Counted from the stretch's first letter, positions 1-9,913 are shown. The stretch: 64,000 nucleotides of DNA from G958295935 sp965224235 (GCA_965224235.1 CBDCYP010000001.1:992001-1056000), one strand, 5' to 3'. The notes: generated by a model from the sequence alone, not told the origin. Numbers and translations are program-made.

Positions 1-1
1 C

Positions 2-2440
2 GTTCGTCACACCTACCTGACGGCCGTCATAGGGATGGTCGTGCAGGCTTCGTTCGGTATCGACATCAGGAGACTGGCGGAAACCAACCCGTTCGACCTG
101 CTGACAGGGGGGCAATTTCGAAGCGCCACGGGCATTCAGGGCGTAGTTGAATCGGACTTCTTCGCCTGGCCGAACGAGGTCGGCGGCACGCCCTTGCTGA
201 AGACCGTCGCCAGACGCGTAGCCCGGTTCGATTGGGACTCGGCGCCGTCCGACGCGGCCGCAATCCTCTACGAAACCGTCATCCCGCCTGCTGAGCGCAG
301 GCAACTCGGCGAGTACTACACGCCCGACTGGCTTGCACGGATCATGGTTCGGGAGTTGGTCACCGACCCGCTAAATCAGCGCGTGCTCGATCCTGCCTGC
401 GGTTCCGGCGCGTTCGTGGCCGAAGCTGTCGACCGCTACCTAACCGCCGCCAGTGAAACCGATCTCCATCCACGGGAGATTCTCAACAGGCTTCGCGTCT
501 CCGTTACCGGCATCGACATACATCCTGTGGCCGTCCACCTGGCGCGTGCGGCGTGGGTCCTTGCCGCACGTCGCGTGATCGCAGACGCCGACGTACCGGA
601 CTCAATTCCCATACCGGTCTACCTCGGCGATTCGTTGCAGTTGCGTTTCCGATCAGGCGACATGTTCGCTGAGAACGAGGTCACGATTCAGATCGGGGAC
701 GAAAAGAACACCGAGCTGGTTTTCCCCATCAGCCTAGTCGACCGCGCCGAGGAATTCGATTCATTCATGGGCAACGTCGCCGAATTCATAGATAGCGGGC
801 AGGACCCCCAACTAGCCCTCGACGACAACTACATAGTCGATGACGGGGAGCGGCACACTCTCGCGGAGACCATTAGAACGCTGCAGCGGCTACACAAGGA
901 GGGCCGCGACCATATCTGGGCCTACTACACCCGCAATATGGTGCGCCCCGTGGCGCTATCCCGCAGCAAAGTCGACGTGATCATCGGCAACCCGCCCTGG
1001 CTTAACTACAACCAGACAGTCAGTGACCTGCGCGATCAGTTGAAGCAACAGAGCAGGGACCTGTACGGCATTTGGGCCGGTGGCCATTACGCCACCCATC
1101 AGGACGTCGCCGGCCTATTCTTCGCACGCAGCGCTGACCTGTACTTGAAAGACGGTGGGGTGATCGGCATGGTGATGCCCCACAGCGCTCTTCAGGCTGG
1201 CCAGTACTCCAAGTGGCGTACCGGCAGATGGAAGGCCATTCGCAGCGGAATCGTACTGTCGGTGGATTTCACGTACAAGACCGCCTGGGACCTTGAAGGC
1301 CTGGAACCGAACACGTTCTTCCCGATCCCGGCGTCGGTCATCTTCTCACAACGTTGTGGTCCGGTAGATCTGGCGCGGCCTCTCGAAGGAACGGTGGAGC
1401 GATGGACGGGCAACGCGGGCGCGCCCGACGAGAATCAACGTGATCCTGTTCCGATCACCGACACTTCGGCAAAAGCGGTATCGCCATATGCCGGTCACGC
1501 CCGAAACGGAGCAACAATCATTCCTCGCTGCCTGTTCTTCGTGGAAGAGATCGAGAACCCGGCCATCATTCGAGCGGGGCAAACCGTCACGGTTAATCCG
1601 CGTCGCGGCTCGCAGGACAAGGCGCCGTGGAGGGATCTCGACCTCACCGCCATCACAGGCCAGACCATCGAGTCCCGCCACCTATTCGATGTGCATTTGG
1701 GTGAAACTCTGGTTCCGTACGCCACCCTTGCTCCACTGAAGGCTGTCCTGCCCCTAAAACGCGGCGCTGTCGAACTGCCGGCGGATAAGAATGGGCCCGG
1801 TGGTGTCCGGTTAGAAGATTTGGAGTGGCGGATGCGCGAACGCTGGCGGGCCGTCATAGACCTTTGGGACGGGAATAAGGCAGCCGCCAACAGGTTAAGC
1901 CTGCTGGATCAGTTGAACTATATGAGAAAATTGTCGTCGCAACTGCACTGGCAACACGAACGGGGCAGCAGGCCGGTCCGTGTGGTGTACAACGGGTCAG
2001 GCAGGCCGACAGCGGCGGTTCTCCACAAAGACGGCGACATAGTTGACTACACGCTGTTTTGGGTCGCTTGCAAGGACATGGATGAGGCCAATTACCTCCT
2101 CGCAATCATCAATAGTGGTTCTTTGCATCAGGCGGTGACCCCGCTGATGCCGAAGGGTCAGTTCGGCGCCCGCCATTTGCAGAAACACCTGTGGAAGCTG
2201 CCGATTCCGGAATTCGATCCGGACGACGACCTACACGTCGAAATATCGGATGCAGGCGAGAAAGCGGCGGTTGGAGCGGCGAGGCGGCTTGCCCGTCTGC
2301 GTGATGAGCGCGACAAAGTGACGGTCACCATCGCCCGACGTGAACTTCGTAAGTGGCTAAGGGAATCGCCGGAGGGGCAGGCGGCGGAGAAGGTCGTGAA
2401 ACGGCTGTTGGGCGGTCCCACACCGGGTTGTAGTCGTTAA
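2..2440 (+). CDS. N6-adenine DNA methyltransferase (Eco57I/type IIG-like), 5' end outside window
   Basis: Transfers a methyl group from S-adenosylmethionine to adenine in DNA; large single-chain enzymes of this kind serve type IIG restriction-modification or BREX-like defence. The protein has the YYTP segment (GEYYTPDWL) that precedes the methylase fold, motif I as LDPACGSGAF, the acidic loop GIDIHPVAVHLAR, and the catalytic motif IV as GNPPW, in the order of gamma-class adenine methylases. The frame is open to the first base and reads plausible protein (VRHTYLTAVIG) before the first ATG at 35, so the true start is probably upstream of the window and at least 812 residues are visible. No nuclease motif is recognisable in the visible part. 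It is followed after 11 bp by an MNT antitoxin gene, a typical defence-island neighbour. Methylase identity is secure; the restriction or BREX role is inference. Confidence 0.88.
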   Translation, partial: VRHTYLTAVIGMVVQASFGIDIRRLAETNPFDLLTGGQFRSATGIQGVVESDFFAWPNEVGGTPLLKTVARRVARFDWDSAPSDAAAILYETVIPPAERRQLGEYYTPDWLARIMVRELVTDPLNQRVLDPACGSGAFVAEAVDRYLTAASETDLHPREILNRLRVSVTGIDIHPVAVHLARAAWVLAARRVIADADVPDSIPIPVYLGDSLQLRFRSGDMFAENEVTIQIGDEKNTELVFPISLVDRAEEFDSFMGNVAEFIDSGQDPQLALDDNYIVDDGERHTLAETIRTLQRLHKEGRDHIWAYYTRNMVRPVALSRSKVDVIIGNPPWLNYNQTVSDLRDQLKQQSRDLYGIWAGGHYATHQDVAGLFFARSADLYLKDGGVIGMVMPHSALQAGQYSKWRTGRWKAIRSGIVLSVDFTYKTAWDLEGLEPNTFFPIPASVIFSQRCGPVDLARPLEGTVERWTGNAGAPDENQRDPVPITDTSAKAVSPYAGHARNGATIIPRCLFFVEEIENPAIIRAGQTVTVNPRRGSQDKAPWRDLDLTAITGQTIESRHLFDVHLGETLVPYATLAPLKAVLPLKRGAVELPADKNGPGGVRLEDLEWRMRERWRAVIDLWDGNKAAANRLSLLDQLNYMRKLSSQLHWQHERGSRPVRVVYNGSGRPTAAVLHKDGDIVDYTLFWVACKDMDEANYLLAIINSGSLHQAVTPLMPKGQFGARHLQKHLWKLPIPEFDPDDDLHVEISDAGEKAAVGAARRLARLRDERDKVTVTIARRELRKWLRESPEGQAAEKVVKRLLGGPTPGCSR

Positions 2441-2451
2441 GGGAGCACACG

Positions 2452-2769
2452 ATGAACTCTGAAGCGGTCATTTCTGTCATGGTGGACCGTATCGTTGGAC
2501 GGTTCCAACCTTCTCAAGTCGTGCTCTTCGGCTCCCAGTCAAGGGATGATGCCAACGAGGGGAGTGACGTAGACCTGCTTGTTGTGATGAGTCATGTGCC
2601 GGACAAACGCCGGGCCGCTATTGAAATACGCCGGTCGCTGGGCGACCTACCGGTCAGCAAGGACATCGTGGTAGCCACGCCTGATGAGATTGCGAGTCGG
2701 GGCCATGTGATGGGAACGGTACTCCATGCCGCGCTTCGGGAAGGGACGGTCGTATATGAACGATCCTGA
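2452..2769 (+). CDS. MNT-domain nucleotidyltransferase antitoxin (MntA-like)
   Basis: Small 105-residue minimal nucleotidyltransferase. In MNT/HEPN toxin-antitoxin pairs it neutralises the HEPN RNase by AMPylating it. The signature LFGSQSR followed by SDVDLLVVM gives the GSxxR...SDxDL catalytic core, with the two Asp metal ligands present. It lies 11 bp after the methyltransferase stop, and its 3' end overlaps the start of the HEPN frame (ATG at 2756, stop at 2767-2769), the usual coupling of these pairs. The antitoxin is intact although its partner is broken. Confidence 0.87.
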   Translation: MNSEAVISVMVDRIVGRFQPSQVVLFGSQSRDDANEGSDVDLLVVMSHVPDKRRAAIEIRRSLGDLPVSKDIVVATPDEIASRGHVMGTVLHAALREGTVVYERS

Positions 2770-3199
2770 TCCCGTCTTGCACGAGGCCCGTCGCTGACTG
2801 CGGTTCTCCGAAGAGGACCTTGATGTCGCCTCGCGTCAAAGAACGGGTACTCCGACTGCCCAACGTCACGTCTGCTGGATCTTCCAGCAAGCAGCGGAGA
2901 AGGCGCTGGTGCTGGAGTAGGTCGATTTCCCGTTTACTCACGACCTGGATGCCCTGCGCAACCACCTACCTGACAGTTGGTCTGTCCGGACTACGCACGC
3001 TGACTTGGCCGAGCTGACTGAGTGGGCCGTGGAAACGAGGTATCCCGGCGATTGGCCGGAGCCCACCGATGCGGACGCAATGCGCGCTGAGTCAGAAGCC
3101 CACGCGGTTCTCAACTCCGTAGTGGCGGAATTCAGGCGTCGAGGCGCACTCTCCGATGAGGGCAAGCCGCAGAACGGCACGCATGCCCACAACCAGTAG
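2756..3199 (+). pseudogene. HEPN-domain toxin, disrupted by two in-frame stops
   Basis: Reading from the ATG at 2756 in one frame gives a HEPN-like protein: ARR-stop-LRFSEEDLDVASR, then CWIFQQAAEKAL, then VLE-stop-VDFPFTHDLDALRNHLP, and ADLAELTEWAVETRYPGDWP near the end. The phrases QQAAEKAL and THDLDALR are typical of HEPN proteins that pair with MNT antitoxins. The frame is kept throughout, but TGA at 2795-2797 and TAG at 2918-2920 interrupt it, probably from TGG and CAG by single substitutions. A few residues after EKAL also appear to be missing. Overlap with the MNT gene confirms the pair. Readthrough cannot be excluded, but intact core genes in the window end with TGA and TAG, so recoding is unlikely. 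Confidence 0.78.
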
Positions 3200-3321
3200 A
3201 GACCGCCGTCCAAAAACTGCTGGGCGTCCCTGCGACTAATGCGAAGTCAGTATAGGCGGACTCAAGTTGAGGTCCATGATCCCAAGCCTGCGGCACCGGG
3301 CAAAGAGAGATCGGAGACAGC

Positions 3322-4509
3322 ATGACCATACGGTTGGTTGACGGTGGGTGGGACCAGGAATTCGATGAAGCCATTCGTGTCGACGCCAGCGAACTTCGGA
3401 TCATCTGCCCATTCATATAAGTGGGGGCCGTTGAGAGATTACTGTCGCATCAGCCAGGCAACGTTCAGGTCATCACGCGGTTTAGTCTCGCCGAATTCGC
3501 AAATTGGGTCAGCGATGTTGCTGCCCTGCAAAGGCTCCTTGATGCCGACGCCAGCGTTCGCGGTGTGCGCAACCTTCATGCCAAGCTGTACCTATTCGGC
3601 GAAAGTCGGGCGATAATCACCTCGTGCAATCTCACCGAGGCTGCCCTTAACCGGAACCATAAGTTCGGCATGGTTGCCGTGGATGCGGCGATCGTCGCAA
3701 AGTGCCTCACCTATTTCGATTGTCTATGGAAACGTGCCGGCGACAATCTCCTTCGTGATCAAACCGACGTTTGGGACAAGACCGTCACGGATAATTGGTT
3801 GGGTGGTGGACATCCAATTGAAACCATTGGTCTAGGCGACATTGGTGTCGATGCCGGTGTTGCCGAACCGCCACAAGCGCAGATACCGACTGTCATCGCC
3901 GATGCCTCCCAGCCTTTCGTGAAATTTCTTGATGGGGGGCGACGATCGTGACCCGCTGTCGGTTTCCACCACGGAGGAGATTGAAGGAGGGGGCTGCCAT
4001 TGGCCGCCTGCTATCCCGCCGCCAGGCGGCCGAAAGGCGTAAAGGACGACGCAGTTATCTTTATGGGCCGATTTACCCGTGCCCCAGATGACATCCGTGT
4101 CTTTGGTCGAGCCACTGGAATGGTATACAAGAAAGAAAGGGACGATGCGACACTGGCCGATATCGAAAGGCGGCCATGGAAGGGAAAGGGGGCGCGATAT
4201 ATCCGCGTCCATCATGCGGAATTCGTTCACGGGACGCTGGCGAACGGCGTTTCGCTTAACGAGTTGATGGATACGCTTAAAACCGATTCATTTGCTTCCA
4301 CAAAATGCGATGCCGCCCGCGGTAAAGGTAATATCAATCCTCGATGTGCATATCGGCAACAGGCCGCTGTCGAGCTTTCAGCTGAAGGTCTCTCGTGGCT
4401 TGACGAACGGCTTCAGGCGGCATTCGAAGCTCATGGCATGGTTCCCCAGGATAGCCTCGATAAGTTGGACTGGCCGGACCCATCAATTATTCCTTCACCG
4501 TCCCAATGA
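3322..4509 (+). pseudogene. Phospholipase D-like (HKD) protein, broken by one stop and two compensating frameshifts
   Basis: The frame from ATG 3322 begins MTIRLVDGGWDQEF, stops at TAA 3418-3420 (ICPFI-stop-VGAVERLL), then continues in the same frame with RNLHAKLYLFG and SCNLTEAAL, a half HKD motif (HxK...S.N) of PLD-superfamily nucleases and phospholipases. A first shift occurs at a six-G run (3934-3939): the next frame reads GDDRDPLSVSTTEEIE. A second shift near 4000 restores the first frame, which runs to 4509 (AVIFMGRFTRAPDDIRVFG, AAFEAHGMV). The original would be about 395 residues with one visible HKD half-site. It follows the defence-like genes. The lesions are either decay or sequence errors at runs of G. 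Confidence 0.7.
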
Positions 4510-4799
4510 TGCCCACTTGCTTCGCAAGTGCGAACTGCGAAGCCAGCTATAGATCGCAATCCCCTACCTGGCTGCTGACCGGCAAGGTTCGGAACCGTCA
4601 CCCACAGCCACCTCCAAGTTCCGCCCGCGGTTATTGGAGCTTGCGGAGTCTATTGCGTATTGAGTGAGTTCCGTGGTATTCCTCAGCTATCGCCAACTCT
4701 GGATGTGCGGCAACGCCGTCGACTGGGATGTGCGATCAGTCCCCTGAGTAACGGCGAGTTCAGGATCTGAAGAGTCACAACTCACGACCGGCTACCCCT
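4510..4799. other. Intergenic stretch, nothing recognised
   Basis: About 290 bp between the broken PLD-like gene and the convergent amidohydrolase gene. I see no coding frame with family resemblance, no clear promoter and no strong hairpin. Confidence 0.5.
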
Positions 4800-5672
4800 T
4801 CAGATGCGATACAACTGCTCGGCGTTCTTAGAGAAGAGCGCGGTCTGCTCGTCCCGGCTGAAGCCCGAGATAATTTCCGTGTAGGCGTCCACGACTTCGT
4901 CGTAGGCGCTCCATAGCCAGTCCACCGGCCAGTTGGTGGCGAAGAAGCAGCGGTCCACGCCGAACGTCTCGATTGACGTGAGCACGTACCGCCTGATGCT
5001 TTCTGCCGTCCAGTTGTTGTCGCCCATGCCGAGGCCGGAGATCTTCCAGCGGATGTTGTCGCAAGTGGCCGCGACGGCTACGCAGTTCTTCCACTTCTCG
5101 AAGTACTCATCCGTGCGCTCTACGGGAGAGCCGGTGTGATCGACAACGATCATGTTGTTAGGAAACTTGTTTGCCAGGGCCCGGAGATTCTCCATGTCCT
5201 GCCATTCGACCGGCATGCTCGACACCAGATTGAACTTCTCCAGAAGGGCGAAGCCCCGGTGGTAGTCCGGCTCGACCAGGTAGTCGCCGTAGGAGAAGTC
5301 GCGAATGCCCCGCATGTTGGGGGTCTCGCAGTGACGCTCCAGGACTCTCTCTATGCCGGGATCGCGCAGGTCGGCGTGCGCGACGATCCCATGGGGAAAC
5401 CCCGTACGGTCCGCTGCCTCCTGCAGCCACTCGGTCTCCGTTACCGGGTCCGGGCTGCCGATGGCGGCCTGCACGTGTACTGCCTTGACGACGTTCGCGT
5501 TCCGGGTCTCGGCGATATAGTCCTCGGCGATATAGTTCCTCTCGGCGAGCTTCTGCAATTGCCACCCCAGGGTCGGATGAGGAACGCCGGGCTGCCAGTG
5601 GTGGTACACCAGTTCCGGGTGCCGCAGGTCGTAGAAGTGGACGTGAGTATCGACGAATTCCAGATTGTCCAT
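4800..5672 (-). CDS. Amidohydrolase, 2-pyrone-4,6-dicarboxylate lactonase-like (COG3618 family)
   Basis: Metal-dependent TIM-barrel hydrolase of about 290 residues. The N-terminus FVDTHVHFYDL holds the HxH metal site; DHTGSP and the C-terminal FATNWPVDWLW, with the conserved barrel Asp, fit the family. Relatives hydrolyse lactones or amides in aromatic or sugar catabolism; the substrate here cannot be read from sequence. The frame is open further upstream, but a start at 5672 (MDNLEFVD) is chosen because it puts the HxH motif at the usual distance from the N-terminus, has GGGAG upstream, and avoids overlap with the preceding transporter gene. It follows the MFS gene by 49 bp on the same strand, so uptake or efflux of its substrate or product is a reasonable inference. 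Confidence 0.85.
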   Translation of the reverse strand: MDNLEFVDTHVHFYDLRHPELVYHHWQPGVPHPTLGWQLQKLAERNYIAEDYIAETRNANVVKAVHVQAAIGSPDPVTETEWLQEAADRTGFPHGIVAHADLRDPGIERVLERHCETPNMRGIRDFSYGDYLVEPDYHRGFALLEKFNLVSSMPVEWQDMENLRALANKFPNNMIVVDHTGSPVERTDEYFEKWKNCVAVAATCDNIRWKISGLGMGDNNWTAESIRRYVLTSIETFGVDRCFFATNWPVDWLWSAYDEVVDAYTEIISGFSRDEQTALFSKNAEQLYRI

Positions 5673-5721
5673 GAGCGCGTCTCCCACGTCGAACGATATC
5701 ACGGCGCCGTCCAACGCACCC

Positions 5722-6990
5722 CTACGCAGGCGCAGGCGCGGAAGCCGCGACTTCGCCGTGGGTGAAGAGCCGTCGCAACGGCAGGTGGCCAATACTGACT
5801 AATATGGCGCCAACGAAAGTGAGACCCGATATGGCGAGCAGCGTCGGCGCGCCGACGATATCGGCCAGGGTCCCGTTGATCAGGTTAAACACAGCCATGA
5901 CACCGCCGATGCTGACCAGGTAGACGCTCATCGCCCGGCCCCGGATCTCATCGGGAATGATCGCCTGGAGGAAGGAGGCGGTTAGAGCCATGAACGCGGA
6001 CTGGGACGCGCCCATGAAAGCCGCCCCTGCCAACGCCGGCGCCAGGCTGGTCGAGAACACGAGACCCAGGGGACTGATGCCGCTCACGACGCCGACGACG
6101 AGGAGCCAACGTCCTCGCACCGACGCATTGGCGAGGCCTGCGAGCCCAAGCACGCCAACGAGCGCCCCGGCGCCGACCGCCATCACCAGATAGCTGAAGC
6201 CGCCCTTGGCGCCGAATTGCTCGTCGGAGAGCACGGGAAGCACGGACTCGAATGACATCGTCAAGGAACAATGCAGGAAGATGATGATCACCAGCGGCCG
6301 CACGAACTGGTGTCCGAAGACGTATCGTATGCCCGCGGTGAAGTTCCGCACAGCGCTCTGTCCCGGTTGTATCTGCCCCGTCGAAGCCGACTGGATGCGG
6401 TTGCTGAAGATCCATGCCGCCGCATAGAAGAGGGTGCACATTGCGAAGGCCGGACCGGCTGCCTCGTTCGCAAGCAGCAGTGCGACAGCCCCCGCCCCCA
6501 GGAGGCGCGATCCGTGGATTGTCGCCGATCCCAACGCTACGGCGTTCAGGAGGTGTTTTTTTGGCACGAGATTGGGCAGCAGGGAGTGGGATATTGGCAT
6601 CTGGGCGGCGCGGGCGCTGCCGTTGAAAAAGGCCAGCGCTACAAGATGCCAGGGCTCGATGACTCCGGAGAGGGCCAGGGCGGCGAGGACTGCGTTGTGG
6701 GCAAGCTGCACCGCGAAGACGTAGCCGAGAAGCCGCCGACGCTCAAACTTGTCGGCGAGGAACCCCGCGACCGGCGGCACGAGAAACAACGGGATCATCG
6801 CCGCGAAGGTCGTCACCCCGACCCACGCCGACGAGCCGGAGAGATCGTAGACAAGCCAGCCCCGGGCCACGATGAGCGCCCATGCCGCGGCGCTCGCCGA
6901 CAGGGTGCTCATCCACAGATATCGGTAATCCCTGAACCTAAGCGAGGGCAGGAACCGTTCCATGAAGCGTTGCGCGCCGGTCTCTTGCAT
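5722..6990 (-). CDS. Major facilitator superfamily transporter (MFS_3/EntS-like)
   Basis: 422-residue integral membrane protein with about twelve hydrophobic segments. The loop after the second segment, GFLADKFERRRLLGY, matches the MFS motif A (GxLaDrxxRrr). The N-terminal LRFRDYRYLWMSTL and the overall length fit the MFS_3 group of proton-driven exporters. Substrate unknown. The start may be the first ATG (6990) or the Met ten codons later (MERFLPSL). It is the first gene of a likely two-gene unit with the amidohydrolase. Confidence 0.87.
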   Translation of the reverse strand: MQETGAQRFMERFLPSLRFRDYRYLWMSTLSASAAAWALIVARGWLVYDLSGSSAWVGVTTFAAMIPLFLVPPVAGFLADKFERRRLLGYVFAVQLAHNAVLAALALSGVIEPWHLVALAFFNGSARAAQMPISHSLLPNLVPKKHLLNAVALGSATIHGSRLLGAGAVALLLANEAAGPAFAMCTLFYAAAWIFSNRIQSASTGQIQPGQSAVRNFTAGIRYVFGHQFVRPLVIIIFLHCSLTMSFESVLPVLSDEQFGAKGGFSYLVMAVGAGALVGVLGLAGLANASVRGRWLLVVGVVSGISPLGLVFSTSLAPALAGAAFMGASQSAFMALTASFLQAIIPDEIRGRAMSVYLVSIGGVMAVFNLINGTLADIVGAPTLLAISGLTFVGAILVSIGHLPLRRLFTHGEVAASAPAPA

Positions 6991-7108
6991 TTCCGGCGAA
7001 CTTTAACCCGTCGTACCGCTATGCGCCAGCGGAGCAGGGGGTAGGCATATGGAGGGACGGTTCACTCCCGTCGATCTCGGCGCACTCCGCCCCGGCCGGC
7101 GCCCACAA

Positions 7109-8808
7109 GGAGCCTGTCTCAGAAGTGGGCGGGGCTTAGGATCAGGCGCATTGGCGCCAGTCGAACGCGCTGGAAGATTGAAAGCGCCGCCGTGGGATTG
7201 ATCGCCCTCTGCACGCAGGCGGGCAATTTTGTGCCGTTTCTGAGTGGAGATCTGTCAATGTAACGTGGCAGCGGCCTGATCCGGTGTTGCGCTTCGTATG
7301 TGAACCCAGGGTCCGGCGCCTGGGCCCGCCATATCCGCCATAGGGTGCGCAGGTTGAATGCCGTGGCTAGAAGGATCCACTCAGCCGCAACGTTGGCTAA
7401 GCCGCGCAACAGGAATCTCCGGGCTTGCTGTTGCTCTTTGATGATCCCGAAGACCGGTTCGACCAGTTGCTTTCTCTGCCTATAGGCCCGTTTGGCTTCT
7501 TCGGTGGACATCCAGGCCCGGTGGCGGAGAAGCGCAGCGTCGTGCGGGCCTATTTCCAGTGCGCGTCCATGCCGTCGGTCCGTAGTACAGACCCCGAAGG
7601 CCGGGCAGGCCCGGCACACGGCGCCCGAGGCGCGGTAGAGTCGCATCATGGTCTGGCGAGTGCGCTTCATACGGGTGAAGCGCAGCCACTGTCCCTTGGG
7701 GCAACGGTAGCGGTCGCTCGCCTCGTCGTAGGTGAAACGGTCCTTGTGATACAGGCTCTCCAGCGCCCGCCCCTGCGCCTCCGGCATGACCACCCGTTGG
7801 CCTTTCCGGGCGCATTCCTCCAGATTGCTACCGGAGTGATAGCCCGCATCGGCCAACGTCGTCTCCGCCCTGACCCCTGACGTCTCCTCCGCCTTCTCCA
7901 GCATCGGACCCAGTTGCGACTGGTCGACCGGGTCGTCCGTCACGTCGGCCGCCGTGATCAGCATGCCGCTCTCTTTCCCCTCAGACGTTACCGGACAGAC
8001 CACCACCTGTGAGTTGTAGGCCAGCGTGACGCCCTGACGCGTCTTCATCATCACGGCGTCCTGATCGGTCAGGTTGATTTGCTTGAGATGGTCGCTGTCC
8101 TCAAGCGTCTCCTTCGCCCGCAGCATCCGCTCTCGCAACGCTTCCTTGCCGGCCAGTTCCTGCGGTAGATTCGCCGGCGCGGCGTCCTCCCCGGCCTCGT
8201 TCTGCGCCTCGAGGTCGCAGATCGTTCGTTCCGACCGTTTCAACAGACGGCGCAGGGCTTCGTCATCATAGGTACGGTCATTTGCCGCGTTGGCCCTCAC
8301 CTTCGTCCCGTCCACCGCCTGCACCGCCAAGTCCACCAGCTCCATCCTGAACGCCGTGCGCACCGTGTGCTTGAACAGATTCCTCATGGCCTGGCGGTGG
8401 TTCTTGTAGAACCGCCAAAGGGTGTTGTGGTCCGGACGCTGCCATCCCGTGAGCCACAGGTACGGTATCTGGTCGCGGCAGGCCGTCTCCAGCTTGCGGG
8501 TCGAGCGCACGCCGGTCATGAAGCCGTAAAGCCACACGCTCAATAGCGCCCGGGGGTGGTAGGCCGGCGTTCCCATAGGGTCACCGTCTGTATCGACCCC
8601 AAGCCCGGCCCAGCCATCCCGGTCCAACCCGTCCAGGTACACGTCCACGAACCTCGCCGGATGGTCGGCGGGGATCAACTCATCCAGGGTGGGCGGCAAC
8701 ATCCATATCTGTTCCCGCCCCATCGGCCGCAGTGGCATCTGTCTCTCCTCGAATAACCGTGTGACGTACGCAAAGTTTAACGGCCAGCCCACTTCTAAGA
8801 CAGGCTCC
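7109..8808 (-). mobile_element. IS1182-family-like insertion sequence, complete
   Basis: A 1.7-kb element bounded by 21-bp terminal inverted repeats with one mismatch: 7109-7129 begins GGAGCCTGTCTCAGAAGTG and 8788-8808 is its complement with T for C. It contains one transposase gene that fills almost the whole element. No clear target-site duplication is visible (flanks CCCACAA and AAGGGGC). It lies between the MFS/amidohydrolase pair and the metallohydrolase gene and breaks no recognised gene. Confidence 0.88.
7119..8738 (-). CDS. IS1182-like transposase (DUF772 plus DDE domain)
   Basis: 539-residue transposase. The N-terminal part (MLPPTLDELIPADHPARFV, then HPRALLSVWLYGFMTG) is the DUF772-type DNA-binding region; the C-terminal half has DAGYHSG and RKQLVEPVFGIIKEQQ, the DDE catalytic region with its late Glu. 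The start at 8738 is chosen over a longer frame because GAGGAGAG lies 7 bp upstream and the protein then begins at the conserved MPLRPMGREQIW. The stop lies inside the element's inverted repeat. No lesion is visible, so it may be active. Confidence 0.9.
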   Translation of the reverse strand: MPLRPMGREQIWMLPPTLDELIPADHPARFVDVYLDGLDRDGWAGLGVDTDGDPMGTPAYHPRALLSVWLYGFMTGVRSTRKLETACRDQIPYLWLTGWQRPDHNTLWRFYKNHRQAMRNLFKHTVRTAFRMELVDLAVQAVDGTKVRANAANDRTYDDEALRRLLKRSERTICDLEAQNEAGEDAAPANLPQELAGKEALRERMLRAKETLEDSDHLKQINLTDQDAVMMKTRQGVTLAYNSQVVVCPVTSEGKESGMLITAADVTDDPVDQSQLGPMLEKAEETSGVRAETTLADAGYHSGSNLEECARKGQRVVMPEAQGRALESLYHKDRFTYDEASDRYRCPKGQWLRFTRMKRTRQTMMRLYRASGAVCRACPAFGVCTTDRRHGRALEIGPHDAALLRHRAWMSTEEAKRAYRQRKQLVEPVFGIIKEQQQARRFLLRGLANVAAEWILLATAFNLRTLWRIWRAQAPDPGFTYEAQHRIRPLPRYIDRSPLRNGTKLPACVQRAINPTAALSIFQRVRLAPMRLILSPAHF

Positions 8809-9034
8809 AAGGGGCGCCCCTGCGGGTTTGGGGGTAGGCGCGGCGGAAACATCCGTTCAACGTTCTCCAGTAGCGCCGCTGCCGGCAAAAAGGGGCAGGC
8901 CGCGATTCCGGGAAACGTCGACTCCCAACAATGGGATCACTACGGGGATTTGGTGGTAAGCATCCGCGCCGTGAACCATCATCGGGCGTCTATATGCGGG
9001 GTTCGATTGGGCTAACCCGCTCCCAAACTTGTGT

Positions 9035-9913
9035 TTAGTCGGGCCAGGGGACTTTCATCAGCTCGTCGCCCCACACCAGTTTGCCGTTCCACAGCGTGCG
9101 CGCCTCCACTTCCCGCTGCCCGTGCATGTGAGCCTGTGTGAGCCTTGCCCCCACGTGGACCATCACGAGTTGCCGTACCCCCGCCTCGGCCGCCGTCTCG
9201 GCTGCCCCCGCTATCGACGTCGTCGCCGTGGCGTGATCCGTGCCCCGCACTGCCTCGTCCGACTCCCAGCACATCATCATCAAGACGTCTGCGCCCCGTG
9301 CGAGATCGGTGATCGAATCGCACGGGCGGGTATCGCCCGTAACGACGATGGACCCATCGTCGGTGTCGATGCGGTACGCAAGTGAATCGAGGTAGGGCTG
9401 CACGTGCTCTGCGACCGCTCCCGTCACCTGCCACGTCTGGCCCTGCTTGATCGGGCCAGGGTCCATATCGTGCGGTTCGACCATCGGTTTGTGGCGCGGC
9501 AGGACGCCGCCCCGGTCCCGATACGTCACCTGGCTGCCCGGATGGTGGACCCTCGCCAGCCAATCGTGTGCGAACAGGCCGGTCTCCTCGTCGATGATGC
9601 CGTTGGTGAATCTCGTGGTTGGCGGCGGTCCGTAAACGCTCAAGAGGCGGTCGACCGGCACATTCTGGTCCCATCTCGTCAAAATGAACGCGGGGAAGTC
9701 GGCGTCGTGGTCGAAGTGGTGATGAGTGAAGAACACGGTGTCGATCTCGGTGGGCGAAATACCGGCCTTCACCAGCTTGTGGGTCGTGGCGGGTCCGCAA
9801 TCGAACAGGAGCTTCTCGCCGCCGATCTCGATCACGTAGGACGAGCCAAAGCGGTCGGGCGTCGGCGTGGGAGTGCCGCAGCCTATGATGGTTATCTCAG
9901 GTCTGTTGGTCAC
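9035..9913 (-). CDS. MBL-fold metallo-hydrolase
   Basis: 293-residue metallo-beta-lactamase-fold hydrolase. The metal site reads FFTHHHFDHDADF (HxHxDH), with later ligand regions VVTGDTRPCDS and MVHVGARLTQAHMH, and the N-terminal strand ITIIGCGTPTP is typical of RNase Z-like or lactonase members. The substrate is not predictable. The start is uncertain: GTG at 9913 (VTNRPEITIIG) gives the family-like N-terminus, whereas the open frame extends to 10042 with unconserved sequence; no strong ribosome site precedes either. It is divergent from the enolase-superfamily gene. Confidence 0.82.
   Translation of the reverse strand: MTNRPEITIIGCGTPTPTPDRFGSSYVIEIGGEKLLFDCGPATTHKLVKAGISPTEIDTVFFTHHHFDHDADFPAFILTRWDQNVPVDRLLSVYGPPPTTRFTNGIIDEETGLFAHDWLARVHHPGSQVTYRDRGGVLPRHKPMVEPHDMDPGPIKQGQTWQVTGAVAEHVQPYLDSLAYRIDTDDGSIVVTGDTRPCDSITDLARGADVLMMMCWESDEAVRGTDHATATTSIAGAAETAAEAGVRQLVMVHVGARLTQAHMHGQREVEARTLWNGKLVWGDELMKVPWPD

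Noticed and set aside
2756..3199. Stop codon recoding (TGA as Trp or TAG as Gln) in the HEPN gene
   Set aside because: Intact core genes of the window use TGA and TAG as real stops, and only accessory genes have internal stops.
5136..5765. 209-codon plus-strand frame opposite the amidohydrolase
   Set aside because: Antisense shadow; the minus-strand frame has clear metal-binding motifs and a ribosome site.
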